Positions 10,301-20,498 of a stretch of 64,000 nt of DNA are shown piece after piece. The position numbers were made by a program, and so were the translations under genes. The DNA is taken from the NCBI GenBank assembly GCA_039111635.1, contig JBCAQO010000008.1, forward strand, positions 1,736,001 through 1,800,000. Reading direction: 5' to 3'. Below the pieces are notes generated by a model that saw only the letters and a list, made by a program, of their open reading frames with translations, did not search any database and was not told the DNA's origin. Origin of the DNA: Heterobasidion occidentale (taxonomy: Eukaryota; Basidiomycota; Agaricomycetes; Russulales; Bondarzewiaceae). Every line of letters begins with the position of its first letter. The stretch's first letter is position 1.

Positions 10301-11621
10301 AACGCCGGATGAAGCTCGGCGGGCTCAAGAATTGCATGCGCGCGCATGCCGTGCGTGGTCACTGATGCATTGCCACCTCACCCCGAATTTTCATCTGCTG
10401 ACCCATGGTGATGCTTTCATTTATCGGCTAGGTCCCGTTTATGGGTTTTGGCTATTCGGACATGAGGCCAACAACGGGCGCCTCGTAAAAGTCAACACTA
10501 ATGGACATACCGGCGGAGAGCTTGAGTCTACAATGATGCGAAGCTGGATCAAGAATATCCTGATCTATGACTTGGTAAGTGCCTTTGGTGTGATGAGATA
10601 CAAGGGTACAGCTTACGGTCTGAGTCTAGATAAGTGCCATCGAGGACCTTCATGAGAAGACCGAAGATGACTTAGTCGCGATCAGCAAGTTGCGGAACTA
10701 TCTCAAAGGAGATAAGAAACCACATCGCACGAGGGAAAATCTACTCGATATGATAGCGAGTCGCGCGTATTGGGCGGGGCCAGCAAGTGAGTCTATGTTC
10801 TTCACTTCACAAACATTCGGAGTCCGGTGTGATCAAACAAAAGCAGACACACTGTGCCGTCGTCATCATGAAATACTTATTCTTTCCAACCTGTTTAGAC
10901 TCTCACAAGATCGAACTTCCTCGGATTAAGAAGCGTGTCGATCTTAAAGCAATTCAAATTGGCGCCGGAAATGCGTATGATCTTGTCTTCTCATTTCTAC
11001 GGACACTCTGGGCGTCCGCTGTCACCCTAGTTTCAAACACTCAAAGCTGGAAGGGTGGTGAACCATTTGTGGGGACCAATGTCCTCTCGTTGTCGCATCT
11101 CTCGGTGAATGGTACACGCTTCGGTACAAGCACGTCGCATCGAGGCAAGGGCGTCTCGTATGCGTTTATCGATGGCCGTCAAGCGGTGCGCATCCTCCAC
11201 ATTTTTCATATTCAACACGACCGTCGCGATGTGTCCCTCCCCTCGCTGGTAACAACTCTAGTGATTATTGCCCGCTTTAAGAAGAACAATTTGCCGCTGA
11301 TGCCGTGGTCCGATCGGTAAGTGATTTTCTTAATATCACATGGTGATCCTCTCAATGTGCTCGTGCCAGCGAAACTGACCTAGGGATCGCAATATGGAAT
11401 TTCAACGAGTTCTCTGCTCCCGAAATCATTGAACCACACCGCCTGTGCGGTCTTTTTGCCCTAGCAGAGATCCCCCTGGCAGATAATCGCACGGCATGGG
11501 CAACTGTGTCACTAGACCATGTGAGCACCCCTCAAACTAAATTTCTATCTCCCAATCATATTTTATTCTTTTGTAGTTGACTCAAGAACCCAATATTTAC
11601 GACTTGGAGGAAGACAACTAA
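7325..11621 (+). pseudogene. Tnp2-type CACTA transposase, multi-exon, frame-disrupted
   Basis: Cut-and-paste transposase of the CMC group (Transposase_21/tnp2 type). In order I read: a possible N-terminal Cys/His region (about 7364-7460, already frame-shifted); an acidic stretch (7690-8110); a Cys-rich knuckle with CDVCW and CKRPDCSGQLY (8324-8418); the core beginning LSINIDWF, where the intron at 8811-8869 splits the Trp codon, continuing with YSTGAIYITILNNPR and VIPGPQEP; the GLRGHKSEDFMCTFC finger (9237-9285); the acidic-residue motif SPVDFMHAVFLG (9540-9575); SLKADQW; and NGHTGGELESTMMRSW near 10500. The stop TAA is at 11619-11621. Between TEHF and PVNAMLYIN (about 9178-9188) the frame must slip by one base, and another slip is likely near 7400. 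The element-encoded enzyme would therefore not be translated intact from this copy as sequenced. Confidence 0.82.
9577..9668 (+). repeat. 46-bp tandem duplication inside a transposase intron
   Basis: Two 46-bp units (9577-9622 and 9623-9668), each starting GTTCCTTTTCCA, differing at a handful of positions. They lie in the intron that follows SPVDFMHAVFLG and enlarge it to about 190 bp, while neighbouring introns are about 55-60 bp. Confidence 0.85.
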
Positions 11622-11640
11622 ATTACAGAATCTCGGTAAG

Positions 11641-14461
11641 TCACACCCCATCTTGGTAGGTTTGATCAATCTGCCATAACCCTTCTTCGTCCCAGGCATC
11701 ACCGGCTGCCTCCGCTTCGTAATCACCATACAAATCGTCTTCTTCGCCTGCATCGCTGTGCATGCCCTCGTCCTGGTCAAAGTCGTCTATCCGCAGAGGG
11801 GTATCATTGTCGGGATGGGCTGCAAGCCAGTCCGAGTCGACCTTGGCGCGAGGGATCTTGGCTTTGACACCTTTTCTGTTGACTGGTAAGTCCTTCTCCC
11901 TCAGCTCTCCATATACGCGTGTGTGTGGGCTTGAATTTGCCCTGGCTACGCTATCAATCTTGTCCAGGACCTTGTTCACCTGCCGACGGAAGCACAATTA
12001 GCGTCTCGGCTCTAAGTGGAGACAAATATGTACCTGAAGCGTGCGGTAGGACGGAGGCCGCGTAATGTACGCAACTGGCGACACAAGCTTATGCTTTTTG
12101 ACTGAATTTTTCACAGGCTTAAGGGCCTTGCGGGATACAGGCCCTTCGTCTTCAGTGTCTGGATCCACAGCGGGAATGTTGTCTTGATTGTTGAGTTCAT
12201 CCTCGACCGATTCATCGGTAGACTGATACATAGCCTCCTCGATAAATGCCCAGTCGGCTCCCGCGGCCTCGGGAACTTGTTCCCGGTACTTCTTGCGACT
12301 AAGTGCTTTCTGCAAATTTGTCAGTGAGTATTTTTAGCTCCCTAACAACAGAAGTTGAAACTGACCATGGACTTGCGCCCGTTACGTCGCTGCTTCTGCC
12401 TATGGGCGGCCTGATCAACGACAGGCTTTTTTGACTTCTTGTACGCCTTTGCCCAGCCTGAAAAGGAGATGCGGATAGAACTGATGATTGTCGTTGTCGA
12501 GAGTTGGGACAAGTCGGTTTGTTGTGCATCAGGGTTCCAACGCGCGCCGTCCATCTTGACACACTCCGCAACATGTCGAGCCCACCCGATCTCGTTAGCG
12601 AGCCAAGGATCTGCCCAGCCGGGTCGTAAGACATTTTTTCCTTCTACAGCATTTCCATCAGTCAACCAATATTCGCGTTCCCCTTTAGTGTTGATGGGGA
12701 GAGGATCCGGAAGCACCCCGCTATTGCGCGGGATGGCCATCCAATCATACATGACCAACCGCACGGTTTTCTATATTCGTTCGGGTATCCATGAGCGTGG
12801 GTGACCCTCCCGAATCTTATTTTGAGGACTTACCGACAGGATATTGTTCCGCCGGCCTTCGTCTTGTACCTCCGGTACCCTCTTGGACTTCTCAACCTCT
12901 GCCTTCATCTCATCAATTTCGACTCTCATCTCTGCCAGTTGACGTTCAAGATCATTATTCCTCCCCACCGCTTTGTCAAATTCCCCACGCAGGACCTTCA
13001 GCTCGCGCGATATGGACTCCACCAGCATTGTCGGAACCCCGTCGGCCGCGCTCTGTAGCCTGGGGAGTTCAAATTCAAGCTTCGACACCCTGTCAAGTAA
13101 GGCTTTCATCCACCCTTGCCTGTCTATTCGTCCGTGAGCTGATATTCTAAGTACAGGACACACTTCCTACCTGCTGAATGAGCGGGTCCTCGGTCCATCG
13201 GCGCGACGGACGACTCTCTCTCGCGACCAAGTGATACTTGCATGGGGACGCCCGAGGCTGATGCTATGCCTCTTGACCCTCGATTCACATGCCCCACGGC
13301 TGGCATAGGTGTGTTTCCTCGTCTCTGTGTTGGCGGGGGTGCTGATGTACGATTCATTGCTCGTTGAGGGATTGGCAGTGGGGTGGTCCCTCGAGGGGGG
13401 GCGCTTGCGCGAGGTGGAGGCCCACCCCCCCGAAGAGTCTCTCGTCCGGGCGGTACACCTTCGCGCTCTGCAACGAGCGCAGAACCTCTTTGGGTGCCCC
13501 ATACTGCAGCGACCGGTGGGATGGGAGGGGCGTGCGGAGGAGGTTGCGCAGGCTGGGGCACTGGCAACGGGTGAGCCTCAAACTAATGATCATTGTGCGA
13601 AATACTGACCTGTCGGGGTATGAGATGTGGGCATCGGAGGCTGATGAGCAGCAATCTGGGCCGCCGCTGCCGGTAACGGTCTTGTCTGCCCGCGATACTG
13701 ACCGGCGACAGGGAGCGCTGGCAATTGGCCAGCGGGCGCCGTCCTCTGACCGTGTGCCTGCCTGGCGGGAGGGGGCGCACAAGCGTTGTGATCCCTGGTC
13801 ATCGGTTCTTGGTACTCACTGCCCTCCCAGACCGGAGGCACGCCTGCAGCGAGGATCTGGGCATGGATCGTGATCCTGGAAGCAATCGCTGTCACGTCAG
13901 GTACCGGGACGACATCATGTTGGTCTCTGGGCCTGGTGAGCATCGTTGCCAGGGCTGCATCGGTATCGGCGGCTCTGGCGGGTGGGACTGGAGTGGGATC
14001 CTTGGCCACGGCCTGAGAGGTATCCTCGGTATCGGCAGGACCCTCATTGGTCACTTGACCTGTTGCCGTAGGGTGCATGAGTGTCTCGCGCTCTGAGTCG
14101 GGTTTCGGAGGAGCAGGAGGGCGGATCACTAAACGAGGGACTGTGTCCTAGTGAGTATCAAGTCCATCCTGAATGATATTGGAAGCTCACGTTTTTTGGG
14201 GGGCGGTGCTTTGAAACGATCCGCTTTTTGCAGCGGCGGTCCATGGCGCGCGCGCGGCTGCGTCTCTTGCACCGTCGACGAGTTATCCACGCGACGTCTC
14301 TTGGGAGCATCGCGACGAGGAGATGGTGAAGGTTGAATAGCAGGAGTCGGATGCGACAAAGAATGGGCTGGTTCCTCGCCCTCGAGACGCTCCTCTGGCT
14401 GCCTGGTACATGATCTAGTGTTTCTTGATGGATTGTCTCGCCCTGAATTGACTAAGGACAT
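11641..14461 (-). CDS. Second gene of the CACTA element: coiled-coil protein of unknown function
   Basis: Convergent with the transposase and wholly inside the inverted repeats, so part of the element. Start chosen at MSLVNSGRD (14461). Later exons with good splice sites are about 13112..12834, 12770..12366, 12309..12034 and 11980..11641. In order: a Ser/Pro/Arg-rich N-terminus with a basic PKRRRVD patch (possible nuclear signal), a long Pro/Ala/Gln-rich low-complexity region (about 14130-13170), a heptad coiled coil (VSKLEFELPRLQ through DEMKAEVEKSK), then a tryptophan-containing globular block (VMYDWMAIPRNSG, REYWLTDGNAVEGKNVL), a basic stretch and an acidic C-terminus. I do not recognise a named family. 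Plant CACTA elements encode a second, TnpA-like DNA-binding protein; an equivalent role here is inference only. Exons upstream of 13170 are uncertain. Confidence 0.6.
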
Positions 14462-14639
14462 TTCTAGATGCTTTCTTGTAAGTCTTGAGCTTGGGTAGGT
14501 AGGGGGGAGGCCGAGTTCAGTGTACACCACAGAGCTCTGCTGTGCTGCTTGCCCAGTGGGCCCGTGCGTCCCCGCACGCACACCTTCTACCTTGGATTCG
14601 CATGGATGCCCTGGATGGCTTAATTGTTTGTCGCAGATC

Positions 14640-14895
14640 ATTGTCATTAATGTAATTAAATACATATTTATTTATTTGCCATTTTTTGAGTCCATAAATA
14701 CTGCAATATATCCTGTCCATTAGTCGAGGATGCCCTGTATGACGTCCCGGACATATTCGCGAGATATTGTGGAGAAAGTGTGAATATTCTCGTATTTTTC
14801 TGGGAATATCTCCTGGAGCCATTCACGATATATTTTGGATATATTGGTCATATATCCGAAATATCTCCAGGAGATATTCGGAGCAATGTCCGGTG
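14640..14895 (-). repeat. Right terminal inverted repeat and subterminal ATATTC-rich zone
   Basis: Right end of the CACTA element. Read inward from 14895 it repeats the left terminus. The subterminal 200 bp is dense in GATATT/AATATC words in both orientations, including a near-perfect hairpin AATATCTCC-A-GGAGATATT (about 14859-14877). Such subterminal arrays are transposase-binding sites in characterised CACTA elements; binding here is inferred. Confidence 0.7.
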
Positions 14896-16382
14896 CAGCG
14901 GCTCAAGCGCTCACCGTCCAGATTGTCCAAATTAGCATACATTTCCCACGGTGCTCCTTAACCCGCTCCGCTTTATCCACGCTACTCAGGACAATACTAT
15001 CTCGCCCGCCGACCCCGTCAGGGCGACAGCGTCTTCCTCATCCAGAGTGTGCTGCTCTTGTGTACTGCCCGTGATCGCATCATCGGAATCCTTGCGGCAC
15101 AGCTGTGTTTATCACCTACGACCACTGCGTCCGCATGTATAACACATGCATCTGCTGAGCGCCGGGCACTTGAGCTCAATCTATGAAAAGAGCTGCTCGG
15201 CTTTGAATGTTGAAATGGACGCCCCCTCTATCACCTCTCGGACCGTGCCAGTGGTTGCTAATATGGAGGAAAGGCTTTGGTGGATCAGGATACTGAGGCG
15301 CGATTTGGACGTTGTTGGTCTAAGCTAGGATGTCACGGTAAGCGCTGGCGAGTGGTTTGAACCTGAGCTGTGCGCAAACGGCCAACTCCCGAGCTTTCTC
15401 TGACTGATCAAATTGGTCTGCGAGTCCTTGTTAGCCTGCCAATCGTCTAGGATGTTAGTCAACATGCTGCACGCATCGCCTCGGCATCTGAGGCATGAAC
15501 TATCCCAACAAATTCTATTCGTAGCCTTGGCTGTGACGCGGAATGGATCTGCCAGAGTTCTCACTCCTATATTTCCCTGCTGCAGGTGGCGTATAGCCTT
15601 TTCAAGTGTGTAATCGTTGATCCGAGTTCCCCTGCGTGATAGATGCGCGCTCCAATACATGGCCCTCAGATGTTTTCCTTCAGGATATCGCTGCCTTTTC
15701 CTTCTCGGTCAACGCGGTGTTCATGCGCAGTTTCTGGCCCAAATTTAGCAAGATGAGGCTGTGTTTTCCCCTGTGTCTTCCCTTGATCCTTCATGGCGTT
15801 CAGTGTGAGTGACTTGTATTTTGAAGAAAGCCTTGACATGGATGCTTAACAATGCATTCCATCCGCTCAGCATCACAGTGCAGTGCACTCCGTGTTACTT
15901 GAAACGCTCAATACATCTCGACTGAGTGTAATTGGGATCCTTCTATGCTGTTACAACTCTGGACCACGCTTTCGCATCCTCGTAGTTATCCCGGCAATTT
16001 TCGTTCAATGGCAAGGAAGTCTAGGATATTGGGAGATCAGCAATTGGACCGAAGATCTCAAGTCGGTGCCGGTGGGTCTTGGAGTGGTCATGGTCGTGCA
16101 TACGAGATCTGTTTCGGCCTCTCGGATCTGAAACCAGCATCTTGGCTCAACGATTCACAATGCCTTGCAGAAAGTTGATTTTCACATATCGTCGCAGTCT
16201 CCTTCTAACCTGTAGGCGATGTTGAATATCATGAATTCCGACAACATTGTAGTCCGCGTAAACATTATTCCAGCGAAAACAATATCCGAACATTTACTCT
16301 CCAATTTCATCGAAAACATAACGTGCTGATGCCCTCTGTGACGACTGGAGAATTGCGCGGAATAGTCCAATCATCCGTGTCT
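14896..16382. other. Gene-poor region right of the transposon
   Basis: Nearly 1.5 kb with no gene I can name. The longest frame is 111 aa on the minus strand (15660-15325), with several Cys and basic residues but no family motif or convincing splice extension. An FITYDHC stretch near 15100 faintly recalls fungal DUF6533 membrane proteins but is isolated. A degenerate gene is possible. Confidence 0.35.
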
Positions 16383-16799
16383 CTACCAAACAAGCCAATC
16401 TGCCGAAGCATCATAGACTGTTTGGTTCCAGCCGTCCTCTCCCTTCTTCAAAGTCTCAACTCTCTCGACCTCCTCCTTCCCTAACTTGAAGTCATTATAC
16501 AAGTGCGGGAACATCCCCTCCTCGCCGGGCAATCCACTGGCTTCTCCTTTGAAATCCTCCCATTTGATTTGTTCCTCGACGCGGGTGTAGGCGATGCGAA
16601 GGACGTAAACGCGTGGCTCATCCTTGAAGAAGAACTGGAGAGTGCCGGGTACTTGTGGAGCAGTGGAGAGAAAGATAAACCCAGAGGCCTGATCGGTGTC
16701 GCTCACAGGCAGAGCGTCGGGAAGATTGCCAATGTCAGGGATGGGAGTGGAGGATGATATGATTTTGTATAGATAGTTAGGTTTAGATTCTTCGGACAT
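16383..16799 (-). CDS. DUF952 family protein (paralogue A)
   Basis: Single-exon gene, 138 aa, beginning MSEESKPNYLYKI. The DUF952 fold is visible: YKI start, SGFIFLSTAPQVPGTLQFFF, VYVLRIAY, IKWED, and FPHLYNDFKLGKEEVERVETL. The family is small, cytosolic and of unknown biochemical role (its fold has been compared with ADP-ribosyl transferases). The usual His of the GFIHLST motif is Phe here, whereas the paralogue at 32391 keeps His. Start chosen because the paralogue begins at the same place and a TATA-like box sits 72 nt upstream. It is in the opposite orientation to the paralogue. Confidence 0.85.
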   Translation of the reverse strand: MSEESKPNYLYKIISSSTPIPDIGNLPDALPVSDTDQASGFIFLSTAPQVPGTLQFFFKDEPRVYVLRIAYTRVEEQIKWEDFKGEASGLPGEEGMFPHLYNDFKLGKEEVERVETLKKGEDGWNQTVYDASADWLVW

Positions 16800-16870
16800 T
16801 GTGGCAGGCGTTATGGGAGAACGAGTTGGTGACTGAGGTTTAGTGAGTGCATGCTCTAGTGCAAGTGCCC

Positions 16871-16877
16871 TTTTATA
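16871..16877 (-). promoter_or_regulatory. TATA box upstream of DUF952 paralogue A
   Basis: TATAAAA on the minus strand, 72 nt before the start codon, with a G-rich GGGC block directly after it. Assignment is by position only. Confidence 0.4.
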
Positions 16878-17212
16878 ACTCACCCTTCCGATATCCAGCT
16901 TCCACACGGTACGTCGTGCATTCCTCTGTGGGGTCTTTGACATCAAACCGCAGTCCCCAATTGAACTCTCGCTGCGGTGTTCCATGCATGTTGGTCATCA
17001 GAGCTAACACCATATAGAACCCCTTGAGCCTTTGCGATACGAACGCTCTAACGTGGAGGAGCACTTTCAGACTCCATACCTTTATGCAATGCCTAGTACC
17101 CCCGGGCGACGCTCTGAACTACGGTAAGTAAATTTGCTGTGTGCGGTCATGTTATGAACTGACGTACTTGATGACCTTCACCATTAATCTCAATGGAGTC
17201 CTGAGAAGTCAT
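16873..17212 (-). pseudogene. Possible small gene or gene remnant, unrecognised
   Basis: Starts MTSQDSIEINGEGHQ at 17212 with a clean GT donor at 17167. Further down the same strand is a well-formed coding block (about 17000-16875) reading MVLALMTNMHGTPQRE, then FNWGLRFDVKDP and TTYRVEAGYRKG. Joining the parts in one frame needs acceptors that I cannot place with confidence. The block resembles short Agaricomycete hypothetical proteins with an N/H-W-G-(L/I)-F core, but I would not name a family. It lies directly upstream of DUF952 paralogue A and overlaps its promoter, which argues for a decayed gene. Confidence 0.25.
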
Positions 17213-18162
17213 GTCACACGTGAGTATTGCAGGGTACAGCTCGGGCCATCAGAGTCACTCACCTTTTCGCCTGTCAGTACTTCAGTCACTGTCAGATGTT
17301 TTATGTAACGTCAACAGTAAGCTGCGTAAAAGGCGTGGTCCTTCCCAAGCCATGTACCGTCCCGTGCAACCTTGTACACGAGCAGATCTACATGGAAGGC
17401 GCAACAGTGCCCTTGATTGGTTCTCGTCAATGGCAAGATTCTAGAATAGTCATGTGAAAATAAGATCTCTTTGGAGCTTTTGGCATTATCACAGGCCAGA
17501 ACTCCCCCAATGCATCCATAGGAAGGGGCGAGTTGTTGGATCGTGATCCAAAGGAGGTGTGGAGGTGGTGGTAACAACTTGCGATTGCTAGACCCCCGTG
17601 TCTCGTAGGTCTTACGACAATGATCAATCTCGAATCGGCCCCACCCTACCGGGTAGCTCAAGCCTCTCCACGCGATTGAAGTTACATGTAGACCGCTCGA
17701 TACCTCGCCTTGGCGATCTCATGTTGGCACATTGATCGACCAAGGAAAAGAGCTCTCTAAAGGCCTGCATTGTCCGACTGGTCTGCAAACGCGGGAGGCT
17801 CCCTTGCGGAGTCCGGTCACCTTTTCGCATCATACCCACTCCAACAGATGTTAAGGCTGGGTATACTAGCTGTTCATGGAACACTTTGCAGCGCCACGTA
17901 GAAGAGAGACCGGACACAGCATAAAAACAATGCTCACCTCCCTCTCTCCGAAGTCAAACTTGTCTCTGACGTTGAACAATCATGTGCTCTGCGACATTCC
18001 GGTTCAAGCAACATTGGCATAGGAGCTTCAAGAATGGTTGAACAACGTGTGAGACCATTCGAGTCCAGACAGGTATCACAGTCCATGATAGTGGGCGTTA
18101 CGAGAGAGAACGTTATGACGCGCGCTATAATGTCCATGCATCCTCAGAAGTACTCGAGTTGT
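17213..18162. other. Intergenic region with no recognised gene
   Basis: About 950 bp between the putative remnant and the 3' end of the royal-jelly-like gene. Several short frames on both strands show no motif, no splice-supported extension and no similarity I recognise. Confidence 0.4.
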
Positions 18163-19735
18163 TCACACTAACTGGACATTTCCTGCTCCAATAGGCACGC
18201 TGAAGATGCCAAAGGGAGGCACACGGTAATCGGCTCCGTTATTCAAGGATGGCTGTAAGAATAATTGATTCGTCGTAAAATAGAGGCGGTTATTGGTCGC
18301 GACCGATAGGGTATCCTGGCGTGGCAAACACATGTTCAGTTGAAACCGATCACAACTCGTCAAAAACATATGACCACTCACAGGCCATTGAATCCTAGGA
18401 TCCTTGACAAGAGTCTCCAAGAGGCCAGTGTCGGGATGAAGAATGGTGATGGCATTGTGTTCAGGTGCGCTGATATAGATCAGTCCATTTGCATCCGTTT
18501 CAAGGCCATTCGCGTGGCTAGGGAGTTCCCCGATGAACTGGGTTCCGGCAATGGCTGCAATGGCTGCATTTGCGTGCGCAGGTCCTGGCTGTACGAGGAG
18601 CAGGGAGGTCGGTACACGGTATAAGCGTCGCGAGGCAAGTGGGGTGAAGTAAAGGAAATCGCCATCTTTGATACGGGTTTCACAGTGTCCTCATATTGTC
18701 AGGTAAACTATATTATACCGGGACAATTAAGCTCACCATTGCTCAGCGCAATTCCATCTGCTCCCGTGGTGATACGCGTGAAGATGCCAGATGGCGTAAC
18801 AGGCTGCAACGGTCGACCATCGTAAGAGCTTCTAAAGTTATCATCTGCCCTGGTCAGCGCGACGCTATCGAGGTGCCTCCAAGCCTTTCCGGTCCCCAAA
18901 TCTATCATGATGATACCGTTCCGCCCCTCGTTACTTTTGGCAAAGATCATATCAGCTTAAGACACGGGTCGGACTCGCCAATGCACAGGCCACCAACCTT
19001 GAATCAGCGATGTATGCAACACCCTTGCCCGCCGGTAGCGTACTGGCTCTTAAGTCGAAGCGCACGTCGTTCAAATACGAGTCCGGAAACGCTACTCCGA
19101 CGGGCAGAACGAAGGTGGCTAGCTTCGTCCCGTTCTGATCAAATGCAACCAGCTTGGGACCACCCTCGCTCCCGAGGAGCGACTGCGAATTCAGCAGAGG
19201 TCGCCCAGAATCAAGGGCCCACACACGATCGAGCGCATCCACAACCACGCTTTGCACGCTGATGAGATGATCGCTGCCGCTCGAGCCGAAATGAGCTGGA
19301 TCTGTGGAAGAGAGGAATCCCGCAGGTGGCTGATTGGCCTCAACAGAGGGGAAGGCTGCTTCCGTCGTGTTGCCGGTGATGATACCGAGAGAGAATTTCG
19401 AGTTGGTAGAATTAACGTCGGTGGGAAAGGTCGCATATATCTTGCCCGTTGACGATACGCCGACACCCGTAGGCCACTGGTATCATGGGTCGACACAAAT
19501 TATACCGCTGAGTCAGATATACGTTAGTTTGAAGAGCTTGAGGCCGTGCTCTTACCTGGTCCAAGAAAAGATGTTCTATTGTCAACTCAGGACCGATGCT
19601 CGCATTTCCGAAGACTTGAAAAGGGCCATACGCATTTAATCCCAACGCTCCTGCTTCAAATGTCCCTCTATTCGATCCCAAAGCAAACTCGCTCAGCGAT
19701 AATGTCGACAACGAGAGAAGTATGGCTGCACGCAT
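18163..19735 (-). CDS. Major royal jelly-related (yellow family) secreted protein, copy 1
   Basis: Exons 19735..19556, 19476..18998, 18933..18737, 18665..18382 and 18315..18163 give 1,293 nt, 430 aa, in frame throughout. N-terminal signal peptide (MRAAILLSLSTLSL), then the MRJP/yellow six-bladed propeller signatures: WPTGVGVSSTGKIYATFP, DALDRVWALDSGRP, YIADSSNEG, IIMIDLGTGKAWRHLD, PSGIFTRITTGADGIALS, YFTPLASRRLYRVP and SHANGLETDANGLIY. Propellers of this family bind small ligands or act as lactonase-like or structural secreted proteins; the ligand is unknown. It is divergent from the dehydrogenase gene, 763 bp apart. A TATATA element lies about 86 nt upstream of the start. Exon 4 begins exactly where the second copy of this region is cut by the assembly gap. 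Confidence 0.88.
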
Positions 19736-20498
19736 TCTGATTCAGTGCAACTTTAGGTAGGCGAAAAGGGAGTCAGAAAACAGCGGACTCACTGTCGACC
19801 ATCTGGCCGCGAACCCGCGTATATAACGTTTCTGAAGCTGCAGAAGCTCTAACTCCGCAGATGTCAAGAATCATCCCTGGGTCAGCCGACGAGGGCTTCT
19901 TCAGGCGCTTCATCCTCTCTGATAGGTGAAGGGGAAGAAAACGACAGCATAAGCAGCAAGATTCCCTGAGATGAATTCAACGTGGTGGAGTCGACTTGTT
20001 GAAGTACGAAGCATGAATAATGTAGAGCTTAGAATACCAAGAATATTGCACTGAGAGAGTACTGAGAGGTTGCGAGGCAAATCAGAGAACTGAAAGAGAG
20101 TTGGAGAATGATGTCGATGTGGCGGCAGCTACAAAGTAGGTGATGGCCATTGACTATGAGCGTTGGACTGCGTAAGATTTTTGGAGCTGACTGAGTGAAA
20201 GTAGTGTGAAAGCTGGATGAGGGAAGTGGTCGGATGGGAAGAAGTACTGAAGAAGTGCCGCAAGTTGACCCGGAATAAGTGCCGGATGGCGTCACGACGA
20301 CATACGACTCCAGCGACGACTGCTATATATCGGCCAGATTTCCATCACTTACCAGAACAACCTTGAACCAAAGTCTTTAACAGTCTGTGGAACATCGCTT
20401 ACTTCTTATAAGAGAGATCTGACAGAGGCTTTGTCCATCAAAAACTGATCTTCACATTGAGTATTCCCTCAGAACTAACCTCTATAGCGACGTGAACG
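19736..20498. promoter_or_regulatory. Divergent promoter region, royal-jelly-like protein / dehydrogenase
   Basis: 763 bp between two divergent start codons. It contains TATA-like words on each side (about 19821 on the minus side, TATATAT near 20325 on the plus side) and no coding frame of note. Confidence 0.45.

Larger units (their letters stand above)
7064..14895. mobile_element. CACTA (CMC/EnSpm) DNA transposon, 7.8 kb, both ends present
   Basis: Both ends begin with CACCGGACATTG as inverted repeats (left at 7064, right ending at 14895). Imperfect similarity continues for roughly 80 nt inward, including a shared GATATTTCGGATATA core. Flanking bases are CAG on each side (7061-7063 and 14896-14898), the 3-bp target duplication expected of the CACTA superfamily. 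Inside are a plus-strand Tnp2-type transposase and a convergent minus-strand gene, with stops 19 bp apart. The ends are intact, but the transposase reading frame contains at least one and probably two frameshifts, so this copy is probably non-autonomous or recently degraded. Confidence 0.85.

Noticed and set aside
13364..13873. 169-aa plus-strand frame in the transposon
   Set aside because: Antisense of the Pro/Ala-rich low-complexity region of the minus-strand element gene.
15080..15140. DUF6533-like membrane gene start (FITYDHC)
   Set aside because: Only a seven-residue resemblance with no following conserved segment or splice-consistent exon.
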